DNA of 57,593 nucleotides from JBJYKD01 sp049310025. GTDB taxonomy: Bacteria; Bacillota; Thermosediminibacteria; Thermosediminibacterales; Tepidanaerobacteraceae. The position numbers were made by a program, and so were the translations under genes. Of the stretch, positions 17,898-26,230 are shown one piece after another. The stretch is taken from contig NZ_JBJYKD010000019.1 of NCBI RefSeq assembly GCF_049310025.1, positions 1 through 57,593 on the forward strand. Reading direction: 5' to 3'. Every line of letters starts with the position of its first letter. Position 1 is the first letter of the stretch. The notes below the pieces were generated by a model. It was not told the origin of the DNA. It searched no databases and saw only the letters and a list, made by a program, of their open reading frames with translations.

Positions 17898-18584
17898 GTG
17901 ATTGAGATGTACGGAGTCTCCAAGGTTTATCCGGGCGGTCTTGTAGCCCTTTCAGATATAAATTTAAAGATTTCCAAAGGTGAGTTTGTCTTTATCGTCG
18001 GCCCCAGCGGCGCTGGAAAGTCCACTTTTATAAAGCTGTTGTTCAGAGAAGAATTGCCCACCAAAGGCCAGATATTTTTTAACGGAAAAAATGTGACAAG
18101 GTTAAAACCCGGGGAAATACCCTATCTCCGGAGGAAAATGGGTATCGTTTTTCAGGATTTTAGGCTTTTGCCCGAAAAAACCGTTTACGAAAATGTGGCT
18201 TTTGCCATGGAAGTGGTGGAAGCGTCCGGCAGAGAAATAAGGAAGAGGGTTCCGGAAGTGCTGGAAAGGGTAGGCCTTGCCTACAAGACGAAGGCCAGGC
18301 CCGCAGAACTGTCCGGGGGGGAGCAGCAAAGGGTGGCCCTTGCCCGGGCGCTGGTCAATAACCCGGATGTCATTATTGCCGACGAGCCCACTGGAAATCT
18401 TGACCCCGACACTTCATGGGATATCATGAAACTTTTGAGTGATATAAATAAAAGAGGCACCACGGTGGTTGTGGCCACCCATGCAAAAGAACTGGTAAAC
18501 GCCATGAGAAAACGGGTCTTACAACTGGATAAAGGCAGTCTGGTAAGAGACGAAGAAAGAGGGGTCTACAGTAATGAAGCTTAG
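17898..18584 (+). CDS. ftsE: Cell-division ATP-binding protein FtsE
   Basis: A 228-residue ABC ATPase with Walker A GPSGAGKST, Q-loop VFQDFRLLPEKTV, signature LSGGEQQRVALARAL and Walker B VIIADEPTGNLD. With FtsX it forms the membrane complex that activates peptidoglycan hydrolases at the division site or side wall. The start is GTG at 17898 after a GGAGTG; the first residues (IEMYGVSKVYPGG) fit FtsE. It overlaps ftsX by 11 bases, so translation is coupled. Confidence 0.96.
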   Translation: MIEMYGVSKVYPGGLVALSDINLKISKGEFVFIVGPSGAGKSTFIKLLFREELPTKGQIFFNGKNVTRLKPGEIPYLRRKMGIVFQDFRLLPEKTVYENVAFAMEVVEASGREIRKRVPEVLERVGLAYKTKARPAELSGGEQQRVALARALVNNPDVIIADEPTGNLDPDTSWDIMKLLSDINKRGTTVVVATHAKELVNAMRKRVLQLDKGSLVRDEERGVYSNEA

Positions 18585-19446
18585 AACTTTTAATCACTTT
18601 TTCAGAGAAGCCTTTATCAGTCTTGTAAGGAACAGGTGGATGAGCCTTGCTTCCATAGGTTCGGTGGCCTCCGCCCTCATCATTCTGGGGTCTTTTTTGC
18701 TCCTTTCCGTCAATTTCGACCACATTCTGAAAGACGTCGAGTCTCAGGTCGAAATTACCGCATATTTGAAGGACTCGGTAGACCAAGCCGGCATCTCTCG
18801 ACTGAACACTCGAATAGGCGCGCTTGAGGGCATTAAGGAAATTAAATTTGTCTCAAAGGAACAGGCGCTGGAAGAATTCAAGGAGCAGGTGGGAAGAGAC
18901 CTGCTGGAAGGCATAGAAAATCCCCTTCCAAATTCTTTCAGGATAAAAGTGGCCAACCCCCGGGAGGTGGCCCGGGTTGCCGCGGAAATTGAAAAGCTGC
19001 CTGGGATCGAGGAGGTAAAATACGGCAAAGGCGTGGTGGAGAAGCTCTTTAAAATCATATACTGGGTGAGGCTGCTGGGTGCGGTTATAATGGCGGTCTT
19101 TGCCGCCGTGTCGGTCTTTATAATATCAAACACCATAAGGCTGACGGTCTTCGCCAGGCGCAGGGAAATAAACATAATGAAATACATCGGCGCCACCGAT
19201 TGGTTTGTGCGCTGGCCCTTCCTCATTGAAGGGATGTTCCTGGGGCTGGTGGGTTCGTCCATCGCGGTGGGCATCCTGGCGGCTGGCTACAATTACATTT
19301 ACAACGTTGTCAAACTAAACGTCCCCATGATTTCGCTTATACCCATCGAGAGGTTTTACTATTATTCCCTCGGATTTTTGCTCATAGGCATGCTCATAGG
19401 GGCTTTTGGGAGCAGCTTTTCCATTAAGCGTTTTTTACACGTATGA
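18574..19446 (+). CDS. ftsX: Cell-division protein FtsX
   Basis: A 290-residue four-pass membrane protein. Helix 1 lies at about 25-45. The extracytoplasmic loop (about 50-165) contacts the hydrolase in characterised FtsX proteins. Three C-terminal helices follow. Segments such as GSVASALIILG and FARRREINIMKYIGAT are typical. It is full length and ends in a normal SIKRFLHV tail. The TGA stop (19444-19446) overlaps the first ATG of the recombinase remnant by four bases (ATGA), which marks the left junction of the inserted element. Confidence 0.95.
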   Translation: MKLRTFNHFFREAFISLVRNRWMSLASIGSVASALIILGSFLLLSVNFDHILKDVESQVEITAYLKDSVDQAGISRLNTRIGALEGIKEIKFVSKEQALEEFKEQVGRDLLEGIENPLPNSFRIKVANPREVARVAAEIEKLPGIEEVKYGKGVVEKLFKIIYWVRLLGAVIMAVFAAVSVFIISNTIRLTVFARRREINIMKYIGATDWFVRWPFLIEGMFLGLVGSSIAVGILAAGYNYIYNVVKLNVPMISLIPIERFYYYSLGFLLIGMLIGAFGSSFSIKRFLHV

Positions 19447-19839
19447 CCGGCGTACTTCAAGACGCACGAGAGAAAGGCTACCGTGTAGTGGCGGAGTATT
19501 CGGATGTGGCTTCGGGTTTAAACCCAAAGCGCCGGGGTCTGGAGCGTATGCTGAAAGCGGCCGAGAGGGGCGAGTTCAAGAAATTGCTCATCGAATACCC
19601 CGACCGGCTGGCGCACTTCGGGTTATTTGGAACGCCATCTTAAGTACTGCGGTGTGGAAATAGAAATCACTTCGCAGAAAGAGCCTGAAGACGCACATAC
19701 GGAATTGGTCCAGGATTTGCTGGCTGTAGTGACTTCTTTTTCAGCCCGGCTGTATGGTGCGAGGGGTGGCAGAAAAACCCGGCAGGGCTTTCGGGAGCTG
19801 ATAAGGGATGCCGAAGAAACAGAAAAAGGACAAATTTAG
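19443..19839 (+). pseudogene. tnpA: IS607-type serine recombinase TnpA, 5'-truncated and frameshifted
   Basis: Only the C-terminal part of an IS607-family transposase remains. Frame 1 (19443-19643) encodes KGYRVVAEYSDVASGLNPKR ... LLIEYPDRLAHFG. Frame 2 (up to 19839) continues YLERHLKYCGVEI ... LLAVVTSFSARLYGARGG. The N-terminal DNA-binding helix-turn-helix and the YxRVSS segment with the catalytic Ser are absent. The family pattern FG-x-x-YL shows that about five bases are missing near 19623, which causes the frame change. It cannot be an active transposase. The first ATG overlaps the ftsX stop, so the fragment may still be translated. Confidence 0.88.
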
Positions 19840-21496
19840 CATGACGGTTTGCGGGGAGTTCTTTCCGGAGATTTCCCCAGCCTTCCGGTCTTCTAAGTGG
19901 AGCCGGGGAGAGGAAGACCCTCTTGTGACAGAGATGCGCCTCTTTTGTGCCTGCATGCGGTGGGCATTCAACCGACTTCTGGAAGGTACTTCCCGTGATG
20001 AGATCAAAAAACTTGGCCAGAAGCTCTTCGGACTCAACTCCCGGTATGCGGACGACGCCAGGCTTAAGACACAGGCCGTGCTGGACTCCCAAAAAGAGTT
20101 ACTGGAGTTGGAGATTGAGGAGACGGAAAAGAAGCTGAGCCAGGCGAGGAAGAAGCTCGGCGCAGCCATGAGGAAGCTGGTGAAAGCAGAGAGGAAAGGC
20201 GATGCCCCGGACATTGTTGAAAAACTCCGCCTGGTAGTCAAGGGACGGAACAACCGGGTAGCATCTTTAGAGAAGAAGCTGATCGAACTGGAGGTTCACC
20301 GGGAAAACGGGACCGTACCCAAGGTGGTGTTTGGCGGGAGAAAACTCTGGAAAAGGGTCTGCAAAGGCCGGGCCACGCGGGAGGAGTGGCGGGCCGCTCG
20401 CAAAAACCGCCTCTACTCCCGGGGAGACGAAACTAAAGGTGGTAACCCCAACATTAAGGTATCTTTTGACGGGCAAGAGTTCCGCTTGGCTGTCTCCATA
20501 TCCCACATTTCCGAACAGACAGGCACGGATAAACTTGGCCGCCCGAAGATGAGCCGTGCCCCCAGGGTAGAGGGCAGGTTGTGGCTGCCGGAGAAGTACC
20601 GGCACTTGGTGCGGATGTGGCTGGCTGTGAAGCTACCCTACACAGGAGAGCTCATACGCACCCTGGAGGGCCGCTATATAGTGCATCTGACGTTCGACCT
20701 TGGTGGGGTGCGGGAGCCCGACTTCGCTAAAGGTTGTTTAGCCTTGGACACCAATCCTGATGGAGTGGCCCTGTGCAATGTAAACGCTTCAGGCCAGCCG
20801 GAGCCGTGGCCGGAAAGTTTTAATATCCCTTACCCCGGCAACCTGGGCAAGTATGAGGGAGAATCCCAGGTTATTACTTACCCGAATGGTTTTCTGTACA
20901 TCAGAGTACCTGATCTGGCTTACGCTTCCGGCTTCCGTCGGAACTATCTGATAGGCGTCTTAGCCAAAGTGGTGGTAGACATAGCCCTCTTTTTAGGCAA
21001 ACCCATTGCCTTGGAGGATCTGGATTTTGCCAAAGACAGGCTGGACACCAATAAGAAGTTCAACCGTATGGCTTCCAACTTTCCCTTTGCCAAAATGGTG
21101 GAGGCGGTGTGCAGGAGGGCTACCAAGGAAGGAGTGCCTTTTAAGCCTATTCCTGCCCGGCACACGTCTAACATTGGCTATTGGAAGTATAGGAGAAGTT
21201 ATGCTGTTCCGGTGCATTGCGCTGCGGCACTGGTTATAGGCCGTCGGGCGATGGGCTTTAAAGAACGGGTAACGAAAGAAATAAAGCAAGTGTTAGCCCA
21301 AATCAAGCAAAACCTGACTCGAAAGGTTAATCCTGATATACCGGGGGAAGGAAAAGGGATGACCCGTGGGGTCAGGGCCTGCTTGAGGCGGTTGGAGGGG
21401 AAGCTCCTGCTGCACAACGGGCTTGTCTCGCGGCAGCAGGAAGCGTATTACTTCGTCTGGCATGACCTCAAAAAGCTCGTCCTGTCCTTATGGTGA
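19808..21496 (+). CDS. tnpB: TnpB-related protein with altered RuvC site
   Basis: A 562-residue member of the TnpB/OrfB clan, whose typical members are RNA-guided DNA nucleases. Residues 85-165 are a coiled coil. A WED/REC-like N-terminal half follows. The RuvC part shows motif I LALDTNPDG (Asp314) and motif II ALEDLDF (Glu403). Motif III reads VHCAAALVIGRR, with His470 where the usual DRDxNAA Asp stands. The zinc ribbon (two CxxC pairs) normally between motifs II and III is missing, replaced by RHTSNIGYWKYRRSY. I recall other TnpB-related proteins sharing this His-type motif, so it may define a subfamily rather than a mutation. Frame intact; overlaps the tnpA remnant by 32 bases. Confidence 0.85.
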   Translation: MPKKQKKDKFSMTVCGEFFPEISPAFRSSKWSRGEEDPLVTEMRLFCACMRWAFNRLLEGTSRDEIKKLGQKLFGLNSRYADDARLKTQAVLDSQKELLELEIEETEKKLSQARKKLGAAMRKLVKAERKGDAPDIVEKLRLVVKGRNNRVASLEKKLIELEVHRENGTVPKVVFGGRKLWKRVCKGRATREEWRAARKNRLYSRGDETKGGNPNIKVSFDGQEFRLAVSISHISEQTGTDKLGRPKMSRAPRVEGRLWLPEKYRHLVRMWLAVKLPYTGELIRTLEGRYIVHLTFDLGGVREPDFAKGCLALDTNPDGVALCNVNASGQPEPWPESFNIPYPGNLGKYEGESQVITYPNGFLYIRVPDLAYASGFRRNYLIGVLAKVVVDIALFLGKPIALEDLDFAKDRLDTNKKFNRMASNFPFAKMVEAVCRRATKEGVPFKPIPARHTSNIGYWKYRRSYAVPVHCAAALVIGRRAMGFKERVTKEIKQVLAQIKQNLTRKVNPDIPGEGKGMTRGVRACLRRLEGKLLLHNGLVSRQQEAYYFVWHDLKKLVLSLW

Positions 21497-21775
21497 CCCC
21501 GTTTAGCCGGTGTCGGACAAACCGGTAGGCGTCCTAACAGGACGCGGGAGGCGGGATTGGTTCCCTACCGGGAGGTCAGCACAATCTGGTGGAAGCTTAG
21601 ACTTTCCCGTGCAAGTGGTTCATACCGGTTGTGTCCTACCGGTGCAGTACTCCCGTCCGGGTGGGACTCCCGGGCCGAGGCCCCCTGTCGCCCTGCCCCT
21701 CGGAGGGCAAATCAAATATCCGGAAGGAGGCGAAAACCTGGTCCGGGGGCCGACTTGGCTGAAGATAAAAACAGT
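21497..21775 (+). ncRNA. Candidate omega/reRNA and right end of the IS607-type element
   Basis: About 280 GC-rich bases without a credible gene directly after tnpB, where TnpB guide RNAs are normally encoded. Visible structure: stem CCGGTAGG (21522-21529) with CCTACCGG (21564-21571), enclosing a hairpin GCGTCC-TAACA-GGACGC (21529-21545). Later come ACCGG repeats (21624, 21648) and CCGAGG (21675) with CCTCGG (21707). The assignment rests on position and folding potential only. The guide, if any, would be the bases just past the element's right end. Confidence 0.55.
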
Positions 21776-21799
21776 CAAGTTTTTTGAACCAGGAGGCAA

Positions 21800-22942
21800 T
21801 TGTCGCAGGGTAAACTAAAAATACTCACAGTAATGCTTCTGGCGGTGTTCGCATACGCCGTCGCTTTACCTGCTTCTGCCACCGACCTGCAGGAATTGAA
21901 GAACAAGCAGAACATCATCCAGAAACAGCTCTCAAACATAAGAAATAACATTAAAAAGGTGAACAACCAGAAGAAAGACGTCTTGTCGGAACTTGCCGTC
22001 ATCGAACAGGAACTGAATAAAGCCCAGCAGGAGCTGAAGGCTACAGAAATAAAATTAGAGGAGACCCGGCAAAAACTGGTAAAGACCCAGCGGGAATTGA
22101 AAGCGGCTGAGGATCAGGTCGCCGAGCAGCAGGATAATCTCAACACCCGGATAAGGGCCCTTTACATGACGGGACCGGTTGATTACATAGAAGTGCTCCT
22201 CTCGGCTTCCAGCTTTCCCGATTTCCTGACGAGGCTGGACATGGTCAAGAGGATTATTGACAGTGATAAAAACCTGCTTGCGGAATTCAGGGCGAAGAAA
22301 GAAATGGTGGCCCAAAAGAAGGCGGAACTGGAGGAACAGAAAAATCAAATTGCCCAGCATTACAGAAAAATTAGCATAACAAGAGCCACCATAGCCTCGC
22401 GCCAGAGCGACAGGCAAAAGCTTCTGGCGGAACTGGAGGAGCAAAAGCGGGAATACGAACGCCAGGAGGACCAGCTCCAGGAAGACGCCCGGCGTTTGGC
22501 TAAAATGATCCAGCAAATGCAGGCAAAAAGCAAAAGGGCATATATTGGCACGGGAGAATTTCGCTGGCCGGTGCCCGCATCCACCCAGGTTACATCCGAT
22601 TTCGGTTGGAGGGTGCACCCCATTTTTAAGGTAAGAAGATTTCACGAGGGTATTGATATTGCGGCGCCGACGGGTTCCGATGTAGTGGCGGCCGACGACG
22701 GTGTGGTGATATACACGGGCTGGTACGGCGGATACGGCAATACCGTCATTATAGACCACGGAGGCCAGCTGTCTACACGCTATTCCCACCTTTCGAAAAT
22801 TCTGGTGAAAGAAGGGGAAAAGGTTAAAAAAGGAGACAGGATCGGCCTTGTGGGCAGCACAGGCTGGTCTACGGGGCCCCACCTGGATTTCGGGGTAATA
22901 AAGAATGGCCAGCATGTAAACCCTTGGAATTGGTTAAAATAA
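21800..22942 (+). CDS. EnvC-like murein hydrolase (coiled coil plus LytM/M23 domain)
   Basis: A 380-residue exported protein. It has a signal peptide (residues 1-27, ending ALPASA), a long coiled coil (about 30-245) and a C-terminal LytM domain. Its neighbours ftsE-ftsX and ctpA indicate the FtsEX-activated peptidoglycan hydrolase or activator. Metal and catalytic residues are His282 and Asp286 (HEGID) and His330 (YSHLS). The final motif is GPHLDF: His361 is present, but Asp363 replaces the second His of HxH. The enzyme may use Asp as ligand or be a non-enzymatic activator. The only well-placed start is TTG at 21800, just 3 bases after AGGAGG, an unusually short distance. The IS607 remnant now separates it from ftsX. 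Confidence 0.85.
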   Translation: MSQGKLKILTVMLLAVFAYAVALPASATDLQELKNKQNIIQKQLSNIRNNIKKVNNQKKDVLSELAVIEQELNKAQQELKATEIKLEETRQKLVKTQRELKAAEDQVAEQQDNLNTRIRALYMTGPVDYIEVLLSASSFPDFLTRLDMVKRIIDSDKNLLAEFRAKKEMVAQKKAELEEQKNQIAQHYRKISITRATIASRQSDRQKLLAELEEQKREYERQEDQLQEDARRLAKMIQQMQAKSKRAYIGTGEFRWPVPASTQVTSDFGWRVHPIFKVRRFHEGIDIAAPTGSDVVAADDGVVIYTGWYGGYGNTVIIDHGGQLSTRYSHLSKILVKEGEKVKKGDRIGLVGSTGWSTGPHLDFGVIKNGQHVNPWNWLK

Positions 22943-22985
22943 GTGATATAATTTAAAAGAAATTACTTGATAGGTGGTAGAGCAG

Positions 22986-24227
22986 ATGCTGGCAAGCAGG
23001 GCGAAAAGCGCAATAAAAGTAGCGGTACTGTGTATGGCGGTATCGCTGCTTTCGTTTATTCTGGGGGCGAAAATAGGCTATAAGCCCCTTTATGTTTTTA
23101 ACAAAGCGGAAAAAAACGCAACTATTACCCAAGATGACATAGAAAATTTTCGTCGCCTCAGACCGCTGCTCGACGTGATGAAAATGATTGAGAACAGGTA
23201 CGTTAAGGAAGTCGATACCGCCGCGCTGGTGCAAGGCGCCGTTAAAGGCATGGTGCAATCCCTGGGGGACCCATACAGCGTCTTTATGGGGCCCGACGAA
23301 TTTCAGGATTTCCTGATTTCGGTGAAGGGTTCCTTTGAAGGTGTCGGCATATCTTTGGGTGTTGATAAAAAAACCGGAGCCATCATGGTCGTTTCCCCCA
23401 TAGAAGGCACTCCGGCTCAAAAGGCCGGCATTCTCCCGAAGGACAGGATAGTCCGGGTAAACGACACTGACCTGAGGGGCAAGAGCGTTGACGAAGCCGT
23501 AAAGCTGCTCAGAGGCAAGAAAGGCACCAGGGTCACGGTGTACATCGAAAGGCCCGGATTTAAAGACCTGCTCAAATTTGAACTGGTCAGGGACAGCATC
23601 CGCATGAAGACCGTAAAAGAGGAGATGCTGGGACAAAACATTGGATATGTCAGGATAACTTCTTTTGATTCCTACACCGCAGACGAGTTCAGGGAGGCGC
23701 TGGCGTCTTTAAAGAAACGGGGCGTTAAAGGCATGATACTGGATTTGCGCAATAACCCGGGCGGTTCCCTTTACGAGTCGGTAAAGGTGGCCGACATGAT
23801 CCTTGGCAAAGGCCTGGTTGTATACACTGAAGACAGGTATAATAACAGGCTGGAGGAATACTATTCCGATGAGCAAAGATTGACCATCCCCCTGGTGGTT
23901 CTTGTAAACGAAAACAGTGCCAGTGCGTCGGAGATAGTGGCGGGAGCCATTCAGGATTTTAAGGCGGGTGTACTTGTGGGCACCAGGACTTTCGGCAAGG
24001 GTTCGGTCCAGGAACTGCAACCCCTTGAAGACGGTTCCGGATTGAAGCTAACCATCGCCAGATACTATATACCCAGCGGGAGGAGCATAGACGGCGTGGG
24101 AATTGAGCCAAATGTGAAGGTGGAGCTGGATAAGGGGGAAAACCCGTTCGCAGTGCCCAGAGATAAGGACAACCAGCTTAATAAAGCCATTGAACTGATA
24201 AAATCATGGATTATGGCGGGAAAGTAG
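22986..24227 (+). CDS. ctpA: C-terminal processing peptidase (S41 family)
   Basis: A 413-residue membrane-anchored serine protease with one N-terminal transmembrane helix (about 15-35), a PDZ domain (about 105-190) and an S41 catalytic domain. The catalytic Ser lies in ENSASASEIVAGA and the general-base Lys in TRTFGKGSVQ. Such proteases trim cell-envelope proteins and, in relatives of CtpB, sporulation regulators. The ATG at 22986 has AGGTGG 8 bases upstream. The 43-base gap after the M23 gene holds no terminator, so they are probably cotranscribed. Confidence 0.93.
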   Translation: MLASRAKSAIKVAVLCMAVSLLSFILGAKIGYKPLYVFNKAEKNATITQDDIENFRRLRPLLDVMKMIENRYVKEVDTAALVQGAVKGMVQSLGDPYSVFMGPDEFQDFLISVKGSFEGVGISLGVDKKTGAIMVVSPIEGTPAQKAGILPKDRIVRVNDTDLRGKSVDEAVKLLRGKKGTRVTVYIERPGFKDLLKFELVRDSIRMKTVKEEMLGQNIGYVRITSFDSYTADEFREALASLKKRGVKGMILDLRNNPGGSLYESVKVADMILGKGLVVYTEDRYNNRLEEYYSDEQRLTIPLVVLVNENSASASEIVAGAIQDFKAGVLVGTRTFGKGSVQELQPLEDGSGLKLTIARYYIPSGRSIDGVGIEPNVKVELDKGENPFAVPRDKDNQLNKAIELIKSWIMAGK

Positions 24228-24238
24228 AGGGGGATTTC

Positions 24239-25474
24239 ATGTTTCCTCTTGGGAAAATCATCTTATTGCTCCTGCAGGGCTTGCCCCAGGCCGTACTCAG
24301 TCCGTTTTTCTGGCTTGTCATCCTGATCGCGTGGACGCAGTACAAAAGGACGGCGGAACTGGAGCTCAAGATGTTTGGAGCCATGAAGGTAAAACCCCGG
24401 GAGAAAGTGATATATGCCGTATTGTATGGAACCCTCGGGGGCCTTGCAGGCAGCCTGGTGGTCATATTAGTGGGCATAAGCATATCCGGGACCGGACTAG
24501 CATATGTGTGGCCGCTGGCACTGCTTTTGATGCTGGTTCATCCCCGATTCATCTGTTTTTCCTATGCGGGGGGGCTTGTTTCCCTTTTTTCGCTCCTCAC
24601 CGGTTTTCCCAGAATAGATGTGGCCGGGTTGATGGCGCTTGTCGCGGCTCTTCACCTGGTGGAAAGCTTTTTAATTTTTTTTGCGGGTTACATCAATGCC
24701 TCCCCGGTTTTTATCAAAGATGACCGCTGTGGTATTGCAGGGGGGTTCTCTCTTCAGGAATTCTGGCCTGTTCCGATTATGCTTTTAACGGTAGTCATAA
24801 GCCAGGCACCGGTGGGAGACATGATTCAAATGCCCGACTGGTGGCCTCTCATAAAGCCGCCTTCCGGCATTCTCGAAAATCCTCGAGCGGTATTTTTAAT
24901 GATCCCTGTGGTGGCGGCCCTGGGGTATGGCGACATAGCTCTAACCAGAACACCAAGGGCCAGGTGCAGGGCGTCGGCCGTACATTTGCTGGCGTTTAGC
25001 GGGATACTGCTGGCCCTATCGGTGTTGGCTTCGCGAAACACCGTTTTTGCCTATACGGCTGCGGTCTTCGGACCCGCCGCCCATGAACTGCTCATCATAA
25101 CCGGTAAAAGAACGGAAAGGCGGAATCCGCCGCTTTTTGCGCCGCCTCCCGAGGGAGTGCGGGTCCTGGATGTGGTAAAAGGCTCGCCGGCGGAAAAAAT
25201 CGGAATTGGTCCCGGGGATGTCATTCTTTCCGTCAACGGCCAGCCGGTAAACAGCCCGGAGGACATGAGAAGTATTATGTCCTTGTATCCCACTTATGTG
25301 TGGATGACCGTAAAAAGCCGTTTCGGTGAAACAAAAAACCCCGAGATCAACGCATATCCCGGAGGAATAAATTCCATAGGAGCCATACTGGTTCCCAAAA
25401 ACGGCCAAGGAATTTATGTGGTAACGGAAGAAGCGGGAGTGTTTCCCCTGCTCAGGCGTTTTTTCAGAAAATAG
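24239..25474 (+). CDS. MinJ-like polytopic membrane protein with C-terminal PDZ domain
   Basis: A 411-residue protein with about seven or eight hydrophobic helices in residues 1-300 and a single PDZ domain at about 310-385 (VLDVVKGSPAEKIGIGPGDVILSVNG). Topology, size and position beside ctpA and ftsEX match MinJ of Bacillus, the bridge between DivIVA and MinD that positions division. Identity in sequence was not tested. AGAGGGGG precedes the ATG at 24239. The gene starts 11 bases after ctpA, and a bidirectional-type hairpin follows. Confidence 0.75.
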   Translation: MFPLGKIILLLLQGLPQAVLSPFFWLVILIAWTQYKRTAELELKMFGAMKVKPREKVIYAVLYGTLGGLAGSLVVILVGISISGTGLAYVWPLALLLMLVHPRFICFSYAGGLVSLFSLLTGFPRIDVAGLMALVAALHLVESFLIFFAGYINASPVFIKDDRCGIAGGFSLQEFWPVPIMLLTVVISQAPVGDMIQMPDWWPLIKPPSGILENPRAVFLMIPVVAALGYGDIALTRTPRARCRASAVHLLAFSGILLALSVLASRNTVFAYTAAVFGPAAHELLIITGKRTERRNPPLFAPPPEGVRVLDVVKGSPAEKIGIGPGDVILSVNGQPVNSPEDMRSIMSLYPTYVWMTVKSRFGETKNPEINAYPGGINSIGAILVPKNGQGIYVVTEEAGVFPLLRRFFRK

Positions 25475-25476
25475 CG

Positions 25477-25504
25477 GCCCTTTCCGCTCGAAGGGCAGAT
25501 TTTT
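25477..25504 (+). terminator. Terminator between converging operons
   Basis: GCCCTT (25477-25482) pairs with AAGGGC (25491-25496) and a T-run follows at 25500-25504. It ends the ftsE-to-MinJ-like operon, facing the minus-strand racemase gene. Confidence 0.7.
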
Positions 25505-25539
25505 CATCCATACTTCCATATTTCCACGCCGTCATTCTT

Positions 25540-26214
25540 TTAAACGCGTTTATTGCCGCCGTGCAATAGATGTGCCAGCATTTCATCAGCGGGGTCGATC
25601 ACGGGGATATTCGTTCTCTCCTGCAGCACTTGTTTCAGGTAGGGGAGATGGGTGCACCCGAGCACCAGCCCATCTACTTCAAGGCTGCGGGGGAGAAGTC
25701 CCGCCAGCTCGTATTTTTCAATGATGAATTCCGGTGGTTCCAGATTCTCAATGGCGATTACCACCGGGAGCATGGAAATCCCCAGGATTTGTACGGCCGG
25801 GTTCCGCTCGTAAAAGATTTTTTCTATTCCCGCCAGGCACTGGCCGTTGGCCGCCCACAGCATCAACCTTTTGTACCTTGAAGCCAGGCTGCGGTATATG
25901 TCCAGCGGAGTGACCACAGAAGTGCCCGGATGGGATCGCTTTACGAGTTCAAGGTCTATTGCGGCGGCCAGAGAATTGCAGTATATCATCACCTTGTTTA
26001 TGCCCTGCTTTTCAAGGTCATCGATGATAGAGATAACTTTTTGAACAAGAGCGTCGGGGTGCAGAAACTGCAGCAGATTCTGCTCTTCGGGTCCCGATGC
26101 GGTGGGAACACCCACCGCTGCGAGGCCCTTTTTTTGTATAAAATCAACTCCCATCCTGGTGTCCACAGGCGTGCCGGCAATTACGCCGATGGTTTTATCG
26201 GATTTTGACAACAT
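25540..26214 (-). CDS. Aspartate/glutamate racemase-family protein in the methionine-uptake operon
   Basis: A protein of about 224 residues with the two-cysteine racemase pattern. The first Cys sits in IYCNSLAAAIDL and the second in LVLGCTHLPY. An N-terminal IGVIAGTPVDTRMGVDF loop is present. Both catalytic cysteines make it a likely cofactor-independent amino-acid racemase or epimerase; the substrate is not evident. Three possible starts (GTG 26220, ATG 26217, ATG 26214) follow AGAGG, and 26214 has the best spacing. It begins only 16 bases after the metQ stop, on the transcript controlled by the S-box riboswitch. That suggests a methionine-related substrate, as MetNIQ systems can carry D-Met. 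Confidence 0.8.
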   Translation of the reverse strand: MLSKSDKTIGVIAGTPVDTRMGVDFIQKKGLAAVGVPTASGPEEQNLLQFLHPDALVQKVISIIDDLEKQGINKVMIYCNSLAAAIDLELVKRSHPGTSVVTPLDIYRSLASRYKRLMLWAANGQCLAGIEKIFYERNPAVQILGISMLPVVIAIENLEPPEFIIEKYELAGLLPRSLEVDGLVLGCTHLPYLKQVLQERTNIPVIDPADEMLAHLLHGGNKRV

Positions 26215-26230
26215 CATCACACCTCTTCAT

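Larger units (their letters stand above)
19443..21775 (+). mobile_element. IS607-type remnant between ftsX and the M23 peptidase gene
   Basis: The element comprises the damaged tnpA, an intact tnpB-type gene and a structured 3' segment, all in the direction of the host operon. Its left end, with the start of tnpA, has been lost right at the ftsX stop. The right edge is uncertain and is set here just before the ribosome site of the next gene. The segment is visibly richer in G/C than the flanking genes. No target duplication is expected for IS607 elements, and no inverted repeats are evident. Confidence 0.8.

Noticed and set aside
21510..21818. Plus-strand frame of 102 codons after tnpB
   Set aside because: Low-complexity Pro/Gly/Arg product from a GC-rich structured segment; better explained as RNA.
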